Of a stretch of 64,000 nt of DNA, positions 33,057 through 42,555 are shown piece by piece (within the stretch, counting starts at the first letter, position 1; each line of letters begins with the position of its first letter). The notes under the pieces were generated by a model that saw nothing but the letters and a program-made list of their open reading frames with translations, did no database searches and had not been told where the DNA came from. This DNA comes from Antrihabitans stalagmiti. GTDB taxonomy: Bacteria; Actinomycetota; Actinomycetes; Mycobacteriales; Mycobacteriaceae. The DNA lies in NCBI RefSeq assembly GCF_016482825.1, contig NZ_JAEMNV010000002.1, forward strand, positions 744,001-808,000, in the 5' to 3' direction. Both the position numbers and the translations under genes were made by a program.

Positions 33057-35195
33057 GTGCAGAATCTTCGAGAGAAACTTTCCCGAACGAATGTAGGTAG
33101 GACGTTGCAGACGCCAGGACAGCCGGAAAACGCACACCAGCATCGGTCCGGCATTCCTCGCCGTACCGTGCTCACCTCTGCGGCTGTTGCCGCGTTCGCA
33201 GCAGCAGCTGCGGGCGCCCTCGGCAATCCTGCGCGCGCGAGAGCTGTGCCGTCGAACTCCGGTTCGCTACTCGTCGGGCGTGGCATCGCCGACATGACGG
33301 GCGAGCTCCTCGGTGCAGGCATGAACGGCTACGGGGCGTTCGAGCAAGTCACGACAGGACTGCACCTGCGGCAACGCTCTCGCGCATTCATTTTTCAGGA
33401 CACCGCGAGCAACACCCGGCTCGTGCACGTCACCACCGAGACCGGGCTGATGTTTCAGAGCACCTTCGAAGAGGTCTTACGCAGGCTCAGCGCCGAATTC
33501 GGGGATCTCTATCACCGTGGAAACGTTCTACTCTCGGCCACACACACGCATGCCGGGCCGGGCGGCAACTCCGGTCATCTGCTCTACGACATCACGGTCA
33601 CAGGCTTCCGTCCGGCGACCTTCGAAGCGAATGTCGCAGGCATCGTCGAATCGATCATCATGGCGCACAACGACATTGCCCCAGCGATCTTGGGACTCAC
33701 CCGTTCCAGCCTGAGCGACGCAGGAGTCAACCGGTCCGCACCCGCATTCGACAACGACCCCGCGATCGACAGGGCAGCATTCCCCGACCGCATCGACCCG
33801 CAGTCGACGACGCTGCACATCAGCCGCGGCGGCACCGTCGACGGCGCCATCAACTGGTTCGCAACTCACGGCACGTCGATGAAAGCGACGAACACGATCG
33901 TCAGCAGCGACAACAAGGGCTACGCCGCCTACCGCTGGGAACGCGAAGAAGTGGGTATCGACTACCTCGCGAACAACAACAGCATCGTTGCGGCGTTCGC
34001 CCAGAGCAACCCCGGCGACATCTCACCCAACCTCGACCTGCAGCCAGGCGAGGGACCGACCGACGACGAGTTCCAGAACACTCGGATCATCGGGGATCGC
34101 CAATATCAGGCCGCGCGTTCACAATCCGGCGGCACCGGCATCGGTGGTGGCATCGACATTCGCTGGCGTTACGTGGACATGAGCAACGTGACCGTGGCAC
34201 CGGAATTCACCGGCGACGGCCGCGAACACAAGACCGCACCTGCCATGCTCGGCGCATCCTTCGCGGCGGGTAGCCAAGAAGACGGTGGTGCAGGCGAAGA
34301 CTTTCCGTTCAACGAAGGTGAACGCGGCGGCAACCCCATGGTGAAGGCCGTCACCGACCAGATCTTCGCGATTACGCCAGACATTTTGGCCGCGCAGGCG
34401 CCGAAAGAAATTCTCCTTCCCGTCGGCCTCGTCCCAGGTGTCGTGCAACAGGTCTTCCCGTTCTACGTCGTCCGCATCGGCACACTCCACCTCGTCTCGC
34501 TGCCCTTCGAAGTGACGATCGTCTCCGGGCTTCGACTGCGTCGCACCGTCTCCGAGATTCTCGGTACACCGACCGATTCGATCATCGTCCAGGGTTACAC
34601 CAACGCCTACGGCCACTACCTCACGACGCCGGAGGAGTACGACACTCAGAACTACGAAGGCGGCTCGACCCTGTTCGGCCGATGGCAACTGCCTGCCGTC
34701 ACGCAGATCGTCGCCCAACTTGCGACCGCTCTACGCGACGGAACGCCTGTCGACCCCGGCGGGCCCGCGAGCGACGACGCCACCGCTCGGATTCCGGTGA
34801 GTCCGAGCGGGCAGCCGATCGTCGACATGCCTCCCGCAGGGCGAGCCTTCGGCGACGTTCTTGCCGAGCCCGCAGCGGCGTACGCAATGGGCCAACAGGC
34901 GAAAGCTGTTTTCGCGGGGGCGAATCCGAACAACAACCTGCGACGTGGCGACACCTACCTCACCGTCGAGCGCAAAGACGGTGCCGCGTGGAAGCGCATC
35001 GCCGACGACGGCGACTGGTCCACCAAACTGCTCGTCGAGCAGAACCTGCTCGTCACCACCGTCACGGTCACGTGGGACATTCCGTCCGGTCAGCAACCCG
35101 GAACACATCGCATCGTCTATCAGGGCGATGCGCGCGACATCTCAGGCCGGGTGTTCCCGATCAGAGGCGCAAGCCGGGAATTCGAAATCGCCTAG
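33057..35195 (+). CDS. Secreted neutral ceramidase
   Basis: This encodes 712 residues if GTG at 33057 is used; a TTG at 33105 with a nearby AGG is an alternative. A twin-arginine signal is present (PRRTVLTSAAVAAFAAAAAGALG, then ARARA), so the enzyme is folded and exported by Tat. The ceramidase signature follows: GRGIADMTGELLGAGMNGYG, HTHAGPGGNSGHLLYD (zinc histidines), FATHGTS, NPGDISPNL and YTNAYGHYLTTPEEYDTQNYEGGSTLFG. The C-terminal beta domain is complete. It hydrolyses the N-acyl bond of ceramide. It follows the TetR gene by 33 bases, and its stop overlaps the convergent eutC stop. Confidence 0.94.
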   Translation: MQNLREKLSRTNVGRTLQTPGQPENAHQHRSGIPRRTVLTSAAVAAFAAAAAGALGNPARARAVPSNSGSLLVGRGIADMTGELLGAGMNGYGAFEQVTTGLHLRQRSRAFIFQDTASNTRLVHVTTETGLMFQSTFEEVLRRLSAEFGDLYHRGNVLLSATHTHAGPGGNSGHLLYDITVTGFRPATFEANVAGIVESIIMAHNDIAPAILGLTRSSLSDAGVNRSAPAFDNDPAIDRAAFPDRIDPQSTTLHISRGGTVDGAINWFATHGTSMKATNTIVSSDNKGYAAYRWEREEVGIDYLANNNSIVAAFAQSNPGDISPNLDLQPGEGPTDDEFQNTRIIGDRQYQAARSQSGGTGIGGGIDIRWRYVDMSNVTVAPEFTGDGREHKTAPAMLGASFAAGSQEDGGAGEDFPFNEGERGGNPMVKAVTDQIFAITPDILAAQAPKEILLPVGLVPGVVQQVFPFYVVRIGTLHLVSLPFEVTIVSGLRLRRTVSEILGTPTDSIIVQGYTNAYGHYLTTPEEYDTQNYEGGSTLFGRWQLPAVTQIVAQLATALRDGTPVDPGGPASDDATARIPVSPSGQPIVDMPPAGRAFGDVLAEPAAAYAMGQQAKAVFAGANPNNNLRRGDTYLTVERKDGAAWKRIADDGDWSTKLLVEQNLLVTTVTVTWDIPSGQQPGTHRIVYQGDARDISGRVFPIRGASREFEIA

Positions 35196-35950
35196 TGCGG
35201 CTCCGCCGCAGCGCCTAATTCGTCACGCGAATTGTCCTTGAGGGCAACGCCGGATCGGCCGAGGGCACGGGCACCTGAGACAAGTCCTGCCGCAATCCGA
35301 GCGGCCACGGTGTAGCCGAGTCCCTCCGGTGGGTGGATGTTCGAGATGCAGTTGCGGTCCGCGTCGGTACGACTCGTGTCGGGCAGATGGGTGAGGTAGA
35401 TGCCGAGGCTGTCCGCGACCGACAGACCCGGCCGCTCACCGATGAGCACGATGACCGTCCGCACACCCATCGCGACGGCGATGTGGTCGCCGAGCGCGAC
35501 GCGTGCCTGCGTTGCGATGACGGGCGGAGCGAGGGAGTATCCGTCGCCGAGTTCGGTGGCGAGCGCGGCAAGCAGACCGGCGCCGTGTTCCATCAGCGCC
35601 AGCGGTGAAAGTCCATCGCTCAGCACGAATCCCACGTCCGCATCGGTGCGCGGCACAGCGGTGAGATCGTCGGGCTGGCGACCGAGATCGGGACGCCTCA
35701 GGTACTCACCTCGTGAGGTAGCGAGGCTGGTTACGACGACCGGATCGCCGATGCCGACCGCCGCTACGGCAGCAACCAACGTGTCCACATCGAGCGGGAC
35801 ATGCACTGCATCGCGCGCTGCCGCATGGGCGGCCTTGAACTCGAGGACCCGCTGAGTTGGCAACGAATCCCCCGCGCGACCGAGCCCGATCCGCGACTGG
35901 GTGCTCTGGCGCAGCTCGTCCCAGAATGCCGCGGTACTGAGCTCTGTCAC
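35192..35950 (-). CDS. eutC: Ethanolamine ammonia-lyase small subunit
   Basis: This encodes 252 residues, usual for EutC. Family strings include TQSRIGLGRAGDSLPTQRVLEFKAAHAAARDAV, GFVLSDGLSPLALMEHG, QARVALGDHIAVAMGVRTVIVLIGERPGL and NCISNIHPPEGLGYTVAA. With EutB it forms the adenosylcobalamin enzyme converting ethanolamine to acetaldehyde and ammonia. The start overlaps eutB by four bases. Confidence 0.96.
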   Translation of the reverse strand: MTELSTAAFWDELRQSTQSRIGLGRAGDSLPTQRVLEFKAAHAAARDAVHVPLDVDTLVAAVAAVGIGDPVVVTSLATSRGEYLRRPDLGRQPDDLTAVPRTDADVGFVLSDGLSPLALMEHGAGLLAALATELGDGYSLAPPVIATQARVALGDHIAVAMGVRTVIVLIGERPGLSVADSLGIYLTHLPDTSRTDADRNCISNIHPPEGLGYTVAARIAAGLVSGARALGRSGVALKDNSRDELGAAAEPH

Positions 35951-37386
35951 GACACCCTCGCAGGAGGTGCGGTCAGGGCATTCAGCGGCGACTCCCCGAT
36001 GTCGATCGAGAGGATTCGACCGGCGCGATCGGTCATTCCGAGTCGATGCAGCCAGGCCTCGAATTCAGGTGCGGGCCGCAGACCGAGCACCTGCCGAACG
36101 TAGAGCGCGTCGTGGAACGACAGACTCTGGTAGCCGAGCATCACATCGTCGGCACCGGGCACCGCGATGACGAATGCCGCGCCGGCTGCGCCCAGGAGCG
36201 TCAGCAGGTTGTCCATGTCGTCTTGGTCGGCCTCGGCATGGTTGGTGTAGCAGACATCGACACCCATCGGCAGACCGAGCAACTTGCCGCAGAAATGATC
36301 TTCCAAGCCTGCGCGAATGATCTGCTTGCCGTCGTAGAGATACTCGGGGCCGATGAACCCGACGACGGTGTTGACGAGCAACGGTTCCAAATCGCGCGCC
36401 ACGGCGTATGCCCGCGTCTCCAATGTCTGCTGGTCGACGGGCGCGCCCCCGGTACCGAGATGACAGCCGGAACTCAGCGCCGACCCCTGCCCGGTCTCGA
36501 GGTACATCACGTTGTTGCCGACCGTGCCGCGGCCGAGTGATCGCCCTGCCGCATTGGCTTCCCGCAGCAACGAAATATCAACGCCGAAGCTAGAATTCGC
36601 GCCCTGTGTACCTGCGATCGATTGGAAGACCAGGTCGACGGGCACACCCTTGCCGATCAGTTCCATCGTCGTGGTGACGTGGCTCAGCACACAGGACTGC
36701 GCTGGAATCTCGTACCGCAGCCGGATGTCGTCCAACAGGTACAGCAGGTCTGCTGTCGCCTTGGGCGAGTCGGTGGCCGGGTTGATGCCGATCACCGCGT
36801 CACCGCAGCCGAGCAACAGGCCGTCCAACGTCGACGCCGCGATACCGCGCGGATCGTCGGTCGGATGATTGGGCTGCAACCGAGTGCTCAGACGGCCCGG
36901 CAGCCCGACCGTCGTTCGGAATGCAGCTGTCACCGACGCTGCACGGGCGACCGCGATCAGATCCTGGTTTCGCATGATCTTGCTGACCGCGGCAACCATT
37001 TCCGGTGTCAAAGCACCGGCTACCGTTGTCAATTGCGTCGCCGGGTCGGTGCCTGCCGCTACGTCCAACAGCCAATCCCGCAGACCGCCGACGGTCAGAT
37101 GCGACAACATTCGAAACGCAACGCGATCGTGGGAATCGATGATCAGCCGCGTCACTTCGTCGTCCTCGTACGGCACGACGAGTTCCTCGAGGAACACGCC
37201 GAGCGGCACGTCCGCAAGGGCCCATTGCGCTGCTGCGCGTTCGGCATCCGACGCTGCCGCACAGCCGGCAAGTTCGTCACCCGATCGTCGCGGGGTGGCT
37301 TTCGCGAGCAGATCGACGATGCCGTTGAAGGAGTAGGTGACTCCTCCGATCCGATGCGAGTACGCCTTCTGCAGCGATCCCGTCAT
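35947..37386 (-). CDS. eutB: Ethanolamine ammonia-lyase large subunit
   Basis: This encodes 479 residues from ATG at 37386, which overlaps the permease stop as ATGA; a longer frame upstream is the permease read out of frame. EutB landmarks are PRRSGDELAGCAAASDAERAAAQWALADVPL, IMRNQDLI, LQPNHPTDD, DAVIGINPATDS and FMNQ-like loops with CYTNHAEADQDDMDNLL and GADDVMLGYQSLSFHDALYVR. It catalyses the radical deamination of ethanolamine. No shell or reactivase (eutA) genes are nearby, so this is the simple, compartment-free form. Confidence 0.96.
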   Translation of the reverse strand: MTGSLQKAYSHRIGGVTYSFNGIVDLLAKATPRRSGDELAGCAAASDAERAAAQWALADVPLGVFLEELVVPYEDDEVTRLIIDSHDRVAFRMLSHLTVGGLRDWLLDVAAGTDPATQLTTVAGALTPEMVAAVSKIMRNQDLIAVARAASVTAAFRTTVGLPGRLSTRLQPNHPTDDPRGIAASTLDGLLLGCGDAVIGINPATDSPKATADLLYLLDDIRLRYEIPAQSCVLSHVTTTMELIGKGVPVDLVFQSIAGTQGANSSFGVDISLLREANAAGRSLGRGTVGNNVMYLETGQGSALSSGCHLGTGGAPVDQQTLETRAYAVARDLEPLLVNTVVGFIGPEYLYDGKQIIRAGLEDHFCGKLLGLPMGVDVCYTNHAEADQDDMDNLLTLLGAAGAAFVIAVPGADDVMLGYQSLSFHDALYVRQVLGLRPAPEFEAWLHRLGMTDRAGRILSIDIGESPLNALTAPPARVS

Positions 37387-38849
37387 TCCAGATCTTCTTC
37401 GGCCTTGGCCAGAATCGCGAACTCCTCGTCGGGCGAGTTGGCCACCAGGTGGTGACGGCTGTAGAGCCCGAAGTACGCCATAAACGCACCGAATGCCACG
37501 AACGTCCACAGTGCGGCAACAGGATCGACGAGGAAGGTCGCGACGACCGCAGCCGCGGCGATCACGAGTGCAAACCCTGTTGTCACGATGCCGCCGGGCG
37601 TGCGGTAGGGCCGCGGCATTTCCGGCTCCCGAACACGAAGCACTATGTGGCTGACCATCATCAGCACGTAGCTGACAGCTGCACCGAAAACAGCCATGTT
37701 GAGCAGCATCGCGCCTTCGCCGGTCAGCGAAAGGACGAAGCCGATCACGCCCGGTACGACGAGGGCGAGTGTCGGTGCCTTTCGCGAATTCGTGACCGAC
37801 AGATTCTTGGGTAGGTACCCGGCTCGAGAGAGAGCGAACGTCTGGCGTGAGTAGGCGTACATGATCGAGAAGAAGCTGGCGACGAGGCCTGCCAGGCCGA
37901 TGTAGTTGACGACCTTCGCGACGGTTCCGTCACCGAGTGCCTCGACCAGAGGATTGCCCGACACCGACAGTGCGCCCGCGCCCAGTGCTCCGGTGGCGAG
38001 AAGCAAGACGGCCGCTGCGGTGATCAGCAGCACCAACATGGCGATGATGATGCCTTTCGGCACGTTCTTCTCGGGATCGCGAGCTTCCTCGGCGGCGAGC
38101 GGAACACCTTCCACGGCGAGGAAGAACCAGATGGCGAACGGCACAGCGGCCCAGATTCCGAACAATCCGAACGGGAGGAACGACGACGCTCCGACGGCAT
38201 CGGTCGCGGGGATGTCGGTCAGATTGCCTGATTCGAAAAGGCCGATCGACGCGACGGCGAACACCAGCAGACCGACCAGCGCGATTGCGGTGATGACGAA
38301 CATCGCCTTCAGCGCTTCGCCCGCACCCGTCAGGTGAATGCCGATGAAGATCGCGTACACGGCGAGGTAGATCCACCAACCGTCGGTGATGCCGAACAGA
38401 TCGAGCGACTCGACATACGACCCGATGAAGGTGGCAATTGCTGCCGGCGCAATCGCGTACTCGATGAGAATAGCTGTGCCCGTTGCGAATCCGCCCCATG
38501 GGCCAAGCGCGCGACGCGCGAAGGTGTAGCCGCCACCCGCTGCGGGCAACGCGGACGACAGTTCGGCCATGCCGAGCACCATCGCGAGGTACATCGCGGC
38601 GATGACGATCGCCGCGATCATCAGGCCACCGAACCCACCCTCCGCGAGACCGTTGTTCCAACCTGCGTAGTCACCCGAGATGACGTAGCTGACACCGAGG
38701 CCGGCCAGCAGCAACCAACCGGCAGTGCCCTTTTTCAGTGTTCGTTTGGCGAGATAATCGCCTGCCTCGTCATGGGATTCGGTACCGCCGTGACGTCCTG
38801 CGCCTGCTTTGGTGGCGGCGTCTTTGGGCGGGGGCTCAGCGATCGACAT
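37383..38849 (-). CDS. Ethanolamine permease, APC family
   Basis: This encodes 488 residues with about 12 hydrophobic segments. It begins with a hydrophilic 40-residue tail, then LKKGTAGWLLLAGLGVSYVISGDYAGWNNGLAEGGFGG, which is characteristic of ethanolamine permeases. SSALPAAGGGYTFARRALGPWGGFATG and AVEGVPLAAEEARDPEKNVPKG are also conserved. GAGGAA lies before the ATG. It is the first gene of the eut operon and imports ethanolamine by proton coupling. Confidence 0.93.
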   Translation of the reverse strand: MSIAEPPPKDAATKAGAGRHGGTESHDEAGDYLAKRTLKKGTAGWLLLAGLGVSYVISGDYAGWNNGLAEGGFGGLMIAAIVIAAMYLAMVLGMAELSSALPAAGGGYTFARRALGPWGGFATGTAILIEYAIAPAAIATFIGSYVESLDLFGITDGWWIYLAVYAIFIGIHLTGAGEALKAMFVITAIALVGLLVFAVASIGLFESGNLTDIPATDAVGASSFLPFGLFGIWAAVPFAIWFFLAVEGVPLAAEEARDPEKNVPKGIIIAMLVLLITAAAVLLLATGALGAGALSVSGNPLVEALGDGTVAKVVNYIGLAGLVASFFSIMYAYSRQTFALSRAGYLPKNLSVTNSRKAPTLALVVPGVIGFVLSLTGEGAMLLNMAVFGAAVSYVLMMVSHIVLRVREPEMPRPYRTPGGIVTTGFALVIAAAAVVATFLVDPVAALWTFVAFGAFMAYFGLYSRHHLVANSPDEEFAILAKAEEDLE

Positions 38850-39028
38850 GGTTGTTCCTCTTCATCTACTCCGATCGGAGCCCCGATCGATGGTGTGCGG
38901 GGTACCGGCATTCGACCGGCACGCGACGATGGGCGCCTGGATATCTTGTGAGACACCATAGGCGGGCCGATCGTTGCGATGATGAGCCGTGCGTGACGAC
39001 GAAGTTACGTGCATTTATTTCACCGCAT
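38850..39028. other. Leader region of the eut operon
   Basis: This 179-base spacer lies between the end of the DUF779 gene and the permease start, both on the minus strand. It must hold the eut promoter or be read through from aldA. The permease ribosome site GAGGAA is visible at about 38857-38862. A short CG-rich inverted repeat (CCGATCGGAGCCCCGATCG) is at about 38870-38889. No clear -10/-35 pair and no cobalamin riboswitch core were recognised. Confidence 0.4.
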
Positions 39029-39547
39029 TCAGCGGCGAATGGGAACCGGGCAGGCCTCGGAAGCTTCGGCGACGACCTGGGGTTGGTCGGGCGGGAGTGG
39101 CCGCCTACCTTCTTCCCAATCGACGCCGACGAACAACGGCTCTGCGGCGAGGATGTCGTTCTCCTCGGCCGTGAACGCGCGTGCTCTGCTGAGAAATCGC
39201 ATACCCTCCGGCGTTTCGAGGCTGAAGCCCGAGCCACGACCGGGCACCGCATCCAGGATCAGCTGGGTGTGTTTCCATGCCTCGAACTGCGAACCCGAGA
39301 TCCAGACCGCCATCGCATCTGCGCCGTCGGGCAGATCCTTGGGAATTTCGCCGACCTCGAGCCGCAGATCGACGACGCCGAGCAACACGTCACGGTCGCC
39401 GACGATGAACTCCCCATCGGGGTAGCACATCGGCGACGACCCGTCACAGCACCCGCCGGACTGATGCATCATCAGTCCACCGTGGATCCCGCGGAGGCGA
39501 CGCAATAGGTCCGTCGCCTCCGCGGTAGCTACGAGCCTGGCAACCAT
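39029..39547 (-). CDS. DUF779 protein, acetaldehyde dehydrogenase partner
   Basis: This encodes 172 residues. The DUF779 hallmark MMHQSGGCCDGSSPMC is present (Cys cluster, possible metal site), followed by YPDGEFIVGDRDVLLGVVD and WISGSQFEAWKHTQLILDAVPGRGSGFSLETPEGMRF. This family is nearly always next to an aldehyde dehydrogenase, as here with 43 bases between them. Its role is unproven; a chaperone or accessory role for the dehydrogenase is inferred. Confidence 0.9.
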   Translation of the reverse strand: MVARLVATAEATDLLRRLRGIHGGLMMHQSGGCCDGSSPMCYPDGEFIVGDRDVLLGVVDLRLEVGEIPKDLPDGADAMAVWISGSQFEAWKHTQLILDAVPGRGSGFSLETPEGMRFLSRARAFTAEENDILAAEPLFVGVDWEEGRRPLPPDQPQVVAEASEACPVPIRR

Positions 39548-39590
39548 CAGAGGTTGCCCGGAGGCCCGGTGACAACGAAGCAGTTGTTCA

Positions 39591-41114
39591 TCAGAAGAAG
39601 CCCATTGCCTTCGGGGCGTAGCTGACGAGCAGGTTCTTCGTCTGCTGGTAGTGATCCAGCATCATCTTGTGGTTCTCACGTCCGATGCCGGACTGCTTGT
39701 ACCCACCGAAGGCTGCGTGCGCGGGGTACTGGTGGTAGGTGTTCGTCCACACCCGGCCTGCCTTGATGTCGCGGCCTGCGCGGTACGCGGTGCCGCCGTC
39801 ACGCGACCACACGCCTGCACCGAGGCCGTAGAGGGTGTCGTTGGCCTGGGAGATGGCGTCGTCGTAATCGGTGAACGAGGCGACGGAGACAACCGGTCCG
39901 AAGATCTCTTCCTGGAAGATCCGCATCTTGTTGTGGCCGGTGAAGATCGTCGGCTGCACGTAGTACCCGCCGTTGAGGTCGCCGCCGAGCTGGGCGCGCT
40001 CGCCGCCGGTGACGAGTTGGGCACCTTCGCCCTTGCCGATCTCGATGTAGGAGAGGATCTTCTCGAGCTGATCGTTGGATGCCTGCGCACCGATCATCGT
40101 CTCGGAGTCGAGCGGATTGCCTTGGCGCACAGCCTTTGTCCTGATGGCGGCCAGTGCGAGGAACTCGTCGTAGATGTCGGACTGGATCAGCGAACGCGAC
40201 GGGCAGGTGCAGACCTCACCCTGGTTGAGGGCGAACATCGTGAAGCCTTCGAGCGCCTTGTCCTGGTAGTCGTCGTTGGCGGAGAGCACATCGGAGAAGA
40301 AGATGTTGGGGCTCTTGCCACCGAGTTCCAGCGTGACCGGAATCAGGTTCTGCGAGGCGTACTGCATGATCAGGCGACCCGTTGTGGTCTCGCCGGTGAA
40401 CGCGATCTTCGCGATTCGGTTGCTCGAAGCGAGCGGCTTACCTGCCTCGGTGCCGAAGCCGTTGACGATGTTGAGCACGCCGGCGGGCAGCAGATCGCCG
40501 ATGACGGAAATCAAGTACAGGATCGAGGCCGGAGTCTGCTCGGCCGGCTTCAGCACGATCGCGTTGCCTGCAGCCAAAGCGGGTGCGAGCTTCCATACAG
40601 CCATGAGGATCGGGAAGTTCCACGGAATGATCTGCCCGACAACGCCGAGCGGCTCGTGGAAGTGGTAGGCGACTGTGTCCACGTCGATCTCGGACAGCGA
40701 ACCTTCCTGTGCCCGAATGGCTCCCGCGAAGTAGCGGAAGTGATCGATGGCGAGAGGGATGTCGGCTGCGAGCGTCTCGCGGATGGGCTTTCCGTTGTCC
40801 CACGATTCGGCGAGCGCGATGGACTCGAGGTTTTCTTCGATCCGATCGGCGATCTTGTTGAGGATGACGGCGCGTTCTGCTGCCGACGTCTTGCCCCATG
40901 CGGGTGCCGCGGCATGCGCTGCATCGAGTGCGAGTTCGATGTCTTCTGCTGTCGAGCGTGCGACCTCACAGAAGTTCTCACCGGTGACGGGAGTCGGGTT
41001 TTCGAAGTACTGACCCTTGACCGGCGCGACCCACTGTCCACCGATCCAGTTGTCGTAGCGGGATTGGAAAGACATGAGGGCATCTTCGGTCCCTGGGCGG
41101 GCGAAAACAGTCAT
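39591..41114 (-). CDS. NAD-dependent aldehyde (acetaldehyde) dehydrogenase
   Basis: This encodes 507 residues, with AAGGAG eight bases before the ATG. ALDH motifs: [55 protein letters not shown] (general base Glu) and [11 protein letters not shown] with the catalytic Cys near residue 300. The C-terminal [34 protein letters not shown] is also conserved. This subclass (AldA/ExaC-like) oxidises acetaldehyde to acetate. It should clear the acetaldehyde made by EutBC from the operon just downstream. Confidence 0.94.
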   Translation of the reverse strand: MTVFARPGTEDALMSFQSRYDNWIGGQWVAPVKGQYFENPTPVTGENFCEVARSTAEDIELALDAAHAAAPAWGKTSAAERAVILNKIADRIEENLESIALAESWDNGKPIRETLAADIPLAIDHFRYFAGAIRAQEGSLSEIDVDTVAYHFHEPLGVVGQIIPWNFPILMAVWKLAPALAAGNAIVLKPAEQTPASILYLISVIGDLLPAGVLNIVNGFGTEAGKPLASSNRIAKIAFTGETTTGRLIMQYASQNLIPVTLELGGKSPNIFFSDVLSANDDYQDKALEGFTMFALNQGEVCTCPSRSLIQSDIYDEFLALAAIRTKAVRQGNPLDSETMIGAQASNDQLEKILSYIEIGKGEGAQLVTGGERAQLGGDLNGGYYVQPTIFTGHNKMRIFQEEIFGPVVSVASFTDYDDAISQANDTLYGLGAGVWSRDGGTAYRAGRDIKAGRVWTNTYHQYPAHAAFGGYKQSGIGRENHKMMLDHYQQTKNLLVSYAPKAMGFF

Positions 41115-41130
41115 CGAGGCTCCTTGTTAG

Positions 41131-41151
41131 ATCACATAAACTTCCTGTGAT
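41131..41151. promoter_or_regulatory. Inverted repeat in the aldehyde dehydrogenase leader
   Basis: ATCACA at 41131-41136 and TGTGAT at 41146-41151 are perfect 6-base arms 9 bases apart, just upstream of the ribosome site. A further palindrome GTTGCAAC lies at 41173-41180 inside CGTTGCAACAACG. Either could be the target of the GAF regulator encoded immediately upstream. The arm order is opposite to a CRP box. Confidence 0.4.
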
Positions 41152-41199
41152 CCAGAACACTACGAGCGCGACGTTGCAACAACGTTGGGTAAATCCGAC

Positions 41200-42483
41200 C
41201 TACCCGCGCAACTCGCGATCCAGCAGCGCAATTCGGGCTCTGACCTGGGCATACAGGGACGATCGCGGATCGAGCGAACCGAGGTACGCCGTCCAGGCGG
41301 ACAGGTCTTCGCGACCGTCGACCGACGACGTCCACCGCCGGAGCAGGTCTGTGTCGGCACTACGCAGCAGCGCGGCTTGCACCCGCGCACGGAGTTCTTC
41401 GCGCACCCGATAGACCCCGGGTGCATCCGAGGACGGCAGCACCGGTCCGGCGTAGTGCGCAACAGCAGACCGGACGTCGCCTCGATCGAGGCCGGCTCGC
41501 ACGTCGCCGATGTCGGAGTCCATCGCGGCAAGAAGTCGGTACGGTCGCGATCCGAGGACGTCGGATCCGAGGATCTTGCGCAGCCGAGACACTTCGGCAC
41601 GGATGGTGACGGGATCGAGCACACCTTCGTCGAGCAGCATTGCGATGTGCTCGGCGCCCAACCCCTCCGGATGGTCGAGCAGTAGAAGCAGAATCTCGGC
41701 ATGCCTGCGCGACAACGCAATTCGCTCACCCGCACGCACAAGTGCCGGACGCGAACCGAGCACCTCGAGGCGCGGGGGGCGACGGTCGAGCGGAGAGGCG
41801 TTGAGCACATGGAACCGCAGTTCGGATTCGGCAGCGGCAACGGTCGCCCGGATCAGCGACAGCACTTCGGGTACCGCGACACGGGGACCGCCCGTGATGT
41901 CGATCGCCCCGAGTATCCGACCACTCACCGGATCGTGGACGGGTGCCGCGGAGCAACTCCAGTCGTGCACGGTGCGACTGAAATGCTCGGCACCGAAGAT
42001 CTGAACGCAATGGTCCAACGCGATCGAGGTACCGGGAGCGTTGGTGCCGACGCTGTCCTCGCTCCAGTCCGCACCTTCGGTGAAGTTGATTCCGACCGCT
42101 CTGTCCTTCGCCGCGGTGTCGCCCTCGACCCACAGCAGCCGACCGTGTGCATCGGTGATCGCGACGAGCAATCCGGTGTCGGCGGCGTCCTCGACGAGCA
42201 ACTTGCGAATCACGGGTCTGATCAACGCCATCGGGTGAGTCGACCGGTACTGCTCCAACTCGGAACCGCTCAAGGACGAGACGCCCGACGACCGATCCGG
42301 ATCGACACCGTTGCTGCGACTGCGCTGCCACGAATCGAGGACAACGGTCCGCACGCCGTCTGCGCCGGCGCTGTCGACGAACGACTGATGCGCCGACGAC
42401 ACTCGACGTGCGAGCGACACGACATCATCCCCTGGGTGCAGTGCAATCCAAGGGTTGGCGTGCGCAGTCGGCTGCGTCGTCAT
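41200..42483 (-). CDS. GAF-domain transcriptional regulator (AcoR-like N part, no AAA+ domain)
   Basis: This encodes 427 residues. Residues about 25-90 match the AcoR-type N terminus (VVLDSWQRSRSNGVDP). A GAF domain follows at about 95-215 (TGLLVAITDAHGRLLWVEGD, AVGINFTEGADWSEDSVGTNA, SAAPVHDPVSGRILGAIDITG). No sigma-54 AAA+ module follows; instead a winged helix is seen near 268-330 (LSRRHAEILLLLLDHPEGLGAEHIAMLLDE, then VTIRAEVSRLRKILG). Such proteins sit next to alcohol and aldehyde dehydrogenases in actinobacteria. It lies 85 bases before the ALDH gene on the same strand and is its probable regulator. Confidence 0.9.
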   Translation of the reverse strand: MTTQPTAHANPWIALHPGDDVVSLARRVSSAHQSFVDSAGADGVRTVVLDSWQRSRSNGVDPDRSSGVSSLSGSELEQYRSTHPMALIRPVIRKLLVEDAADTGLLVAITDAHGRLLWVEGDTAAKDRAVGINFTEGADWSEDSVGTNAPGTSIALDHCVQIFGAEHFSRTVHDWSCSAAPVHDPVSGRILGAIDITGGPRVAVPEVLSLIRATVAAAESELRFHVLNASPLDRRPPRLEVLGSRPALVRAGERIALSRRHAEILLLLLDHPEGLGAEHIAMLLDEGVLDPVTIRAEVSRLRKILGSDVLGSRPYRLLAAMDSDIGDVRAGLDRGDVRSAVAHYAGPVLPSSDAPGVYRVREELRARVQAALLRSADTDLLRRWTSSVDGREDLSAWTAYLGSLDPRSSLYAQVRARIALLDRELRG

Positions 42484-42555
42484 CAGGCGAGCGTCTCCCG
42501 TCGTTGCTCTCTACTGTAACGCGGCTCACACCGGCAATGTTCCGTGAGAGGCGTG

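Noticed and set aside
38850-39028. Cobalamin riboswitch before the eut operon
   Set aside because: No B12-box core or characteristic stems could be recognised in the 179-base spacer.
41131-41151. CRP-type binding site
   Set aside because: The arms read ATCACA...TGTGAT, the reverse order of a TGTGA...TCACA box.
42543-42555. Intrinsic terminator after the acyl-CoA synthetase gene
   Set aside because: No hairpin with a T run is visible; the spacer is only 72 bases.
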